Of a stretch of 64,000 nucleotides of DNA, positions 62,919 through 64,000 are shown in pieces; within the stretch, counting starts at the first letter, position 1, and each line of letters begins with the position of its first letter. Source of the DNA: Parvimonas micra (GTDB lineage: Bacteria > Bacillota > Clostridia > Tissierellales > Peptoniphilaceae). A program made the position numbers and the translations under genes. Under the pieces are notes generated by a model. It did not search any database, was not told where the DNA came from, and saw only the letters and a program-made list of their open reading frames with translations. The DNA lies in assembly GCF_900637905.1 (NCBI RefSeq), contig NZ_LR134472.1:62001-126000 (forward strand), in the 5' to 3' direction.

Positions 62919-63287
62919 TTATAATACTTCAGGTGCAAGAGATATAATTTTCATAAAGTTACCGGCTCTTAGCTCTCTTGTAACTGAACCAAAAATTCTT
63001 GTACCAACTGGATTTTTATCATCTTTTATAATTACTGCTGCATTATCATCGAATCTAATGTAGCTTCCATCATTTCTTTTTATACTATTTGTTGTTCTAA
63101 CGATTACCGCTTTTACAACGTCACTTTTTTTAACAACTCCACCTGGTGTAGCACTTTTAACAGCACAAACTACTATATCGCCAACTTTTGCATATTTCTT
63201 ATTAGTACCACCCAGTACTCTAATAACAAGAAGTTCTTTAGCGCCAGAGTTGTCAGCAACTTTTAAACGACTTTCTGTTTGAATCAT
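62919..63287 (-). CDS. rplN: 50S ribosomal protein L14
   Basis: 122 residues, full length. [19 protein letters not shown] start and [11 protein letters not shown] end. At the subunit interface. Between rpsQ and rplX. Confidence 0.97.
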   Translation of the reverse strand: MIQTESRLKVADNSGAKELLVIRVLGGTNKKYAKVGDIVVCAVKSATPGGVVKKSDVVKAVIVRTTNSIKRNDGSYIRFDDNAAVIIKDDKNPVGTRIFGSVTRELRAGNFMKIISLAPEVL

Positions 63288-63311
63288 ACGATACTCCTTT
63301 CCAGATGAAAA

Positions 63312-63566
63312 TTATTTTACTCTTTCAAGTATCTCAACAAGTCTCCATCTCTTCTCTCTAGAAAGAGGTCTTGTTTCCATAATTTTAACTCTATCACCAA
63401 TTAAACATTCATTATTTTCATCATGTGCTTTAAATTTTGTAGTTTTTTTCATTTGTTTTTTATAAAGTGGGTGAGATACAAAAGTTGCAACTTCTACAAC
63501 TATAGTCTTATCCATCTTATTAGAAACTACATTTCCTATTATGACTTTTCTACTATTTCTTTCCAT
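63312..63566 (-). CDS. rpsQ: 30S ribosomal protein S17
   Basis: 84 residues, OB-fold. [16 protein letters not shown] and [12 protein letters not shown], ending [20 protein letters not shown]. Primary 16S rRNA binder. Between rpmC and rplN. Confidence 0.97.
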   Translation of the reverse strand: MERNSRKVIIGNVVSNKMDKTIVVEVATFVSHPLYKKQMKKTTKFKAHDENNECLIGDRVKIMETRPLSREKRWRLVEILERVK

Positions 63567-63572
63567 ATAGTA

Positions 63573-63779
63573 TTAAGCCTCCTTTCCAGCATTAAGCTCA
63601 CGTTCTCTGATAATAGTCTTAACACGAGCTATATCTTTTTTAATGCCACCAATTCTCATAGGATTCTCTAATTGTCCAGTGGCTAATTGAAAACGTAAAT
63701 TAAATAATTCTACTTTTAAATCCTTTAATTTTGCTTGTAAATCACTATCATTCATTTGGCGAATTTCCTTAATTTTCAT
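63573..63779 (-). CDS. rpmC: 50S ribosomal protein L29
   Basis: 68 residues from the ATG of [11 protein letters not shown]; the GTG three codons earlier lies in the AAGGTGA ribosome-binding site. Two-helix hairpin with [20 protein letters not shown] and [11 protein letters not shown]. Near the tunnel exit. Start overlaps the rplP stop by 11 bp. Confidence 0.96.
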   Translation of the reverse strand: MKIKEIRQMNDSDLQAKLKDLKVELFNLRFQLATGQLENPMRIGGIKKDIARVKTIIRERELNAGKEA

Positions 63780-64000
63780 TAGCTTCACCTTCCTTCATCT
63801 CACGAGTTATAAATTTAGTCTTTACAGGTAACTTATGAGCAGCAAGTCTCATAGCTTCTCTAGCTACATCAACAGGAACTCCACTCATTTCAAACAATAC
63901 TCTACCTGGTTTAACAACTGCTACCCAGTATTCAGGAGCTCCTTTACCAGAACCCATTCTTACTTCAGCAGGCTTTTTAGTAACAGGCTTATCAGGGAAT
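63769..64000 (-). CDS. rplP: 50S ribosomal protein L16 (partial, 5' end outside window)
   Basis: The frame stays open to the right edge, giving 77 codons of the C-terminal part: [20 protein letters not shown], then [17 protein letters not shown] and [18 protein letters not shown], all characteristic of L16. Contacts A-site tRNA and the L11 stalk base. The internal ATG at 63955-63957 is not the start. Upstream genes (rpsC and so on) are expected beyond the edge. Confidence 0.97.
   Translation of the reverse strand, partial: FPDKPVTKKPAEVRMGSGKGAPEYWVAVVKPGRVLFEMSGVPVDVAREAMRLAAHKLPVKTKFITREMKEGEANEN

Overview
The window is AT-rich chromosomal DNA of a low-GC Gram-positive anaerobe. Ribosomal-protein gene order, the ctsR-mcsA-mcsB-clpC operon, T-box and yybP-ykoY leaders, strong AGGAGG ribosome-binding sites and a formate-THF ligase/FchA/FolD set point to the Bacillota, most likely a Peptoniphilaceae-type anaerobic coccus (Parvimonas, Peptoniphilus or Finegoldia relative). 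The genus is inference from gene content; no rRNA is present. Nearly all genes are on the minus strand; only tmcAL, a small secreted protein and murC are on the plus strand. I see no insertion sequence, prophage, CRISPR array or tRNA gene.

Region 1 (1-8.2 kb) is an iron and electron-transfer island. Transcribed right to left, it holds a 1374-residue exported protein with four covalent-FMN motifs, a small ferric-reductase/MsrQ-like heme membrane protein, a terminator, an FTR1-type iron permease, a P19/Tp34-type periplasmic-style iron protein, and a membrane protein resembling the N-terminus of the DUF2318 partner (cut by the window edge). The two transcription units share a GATAATAC-R-TAT motif near their promoters. 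This is the best candidate for a poorly described system: flavin/heme-driven extracytosolic electron transfer feeding a reductive iron uptake complex.

Region 2 (8.6-19 kb) has rseC, tcdA and aspS (the last behind an Asp T-box), a membrane protein, murJ, an unknown protein, a stand-alone macro-domain protein, tmcAL, a decayed reading frame, an lrgAB-like pair and degV. Region 3 (19-24 kb) is a one-carbon folate operon: fhs, fchA, folD, folC and 5-formyl-THF cyclo-ligase. Region 4 (24.3-32.1 kb) has a P-type cation ATPase under a yybP-ykoY manganese riboswitch, a YbjQ protein and the CtsR stress operon, in which McsA and especially McsB are degenerate at expected functional residues.

Region 5 (32.3-43 kb) has a dephospho-CoA kinase fused to a membrane-anchored lytic transglycosylase, polA, two tandem copies of a 64-bp palindromic element, a small secreted protein, murC, trpS and rpsO-pnp. 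Region 6 (43-54 kb) is a housekeeping run typical of clostridia: cysteine desulfurase, AI-2E transporter, alaS, ireB, ruvX, DUF1292, Fur, RNase J, YlbF, TrmR, TrhP-like U32 protein and a GNAT enzyme. Region 7 (54.4 kb to the right edge) is the spc/alpha ribosomal cluster from rplP (partial) to rplQ. It includes two short genes, rpmD and rpmJ, that are easily missed, has the zinc-independent rpsN form, and lacks map and rpsD at their usual positions.
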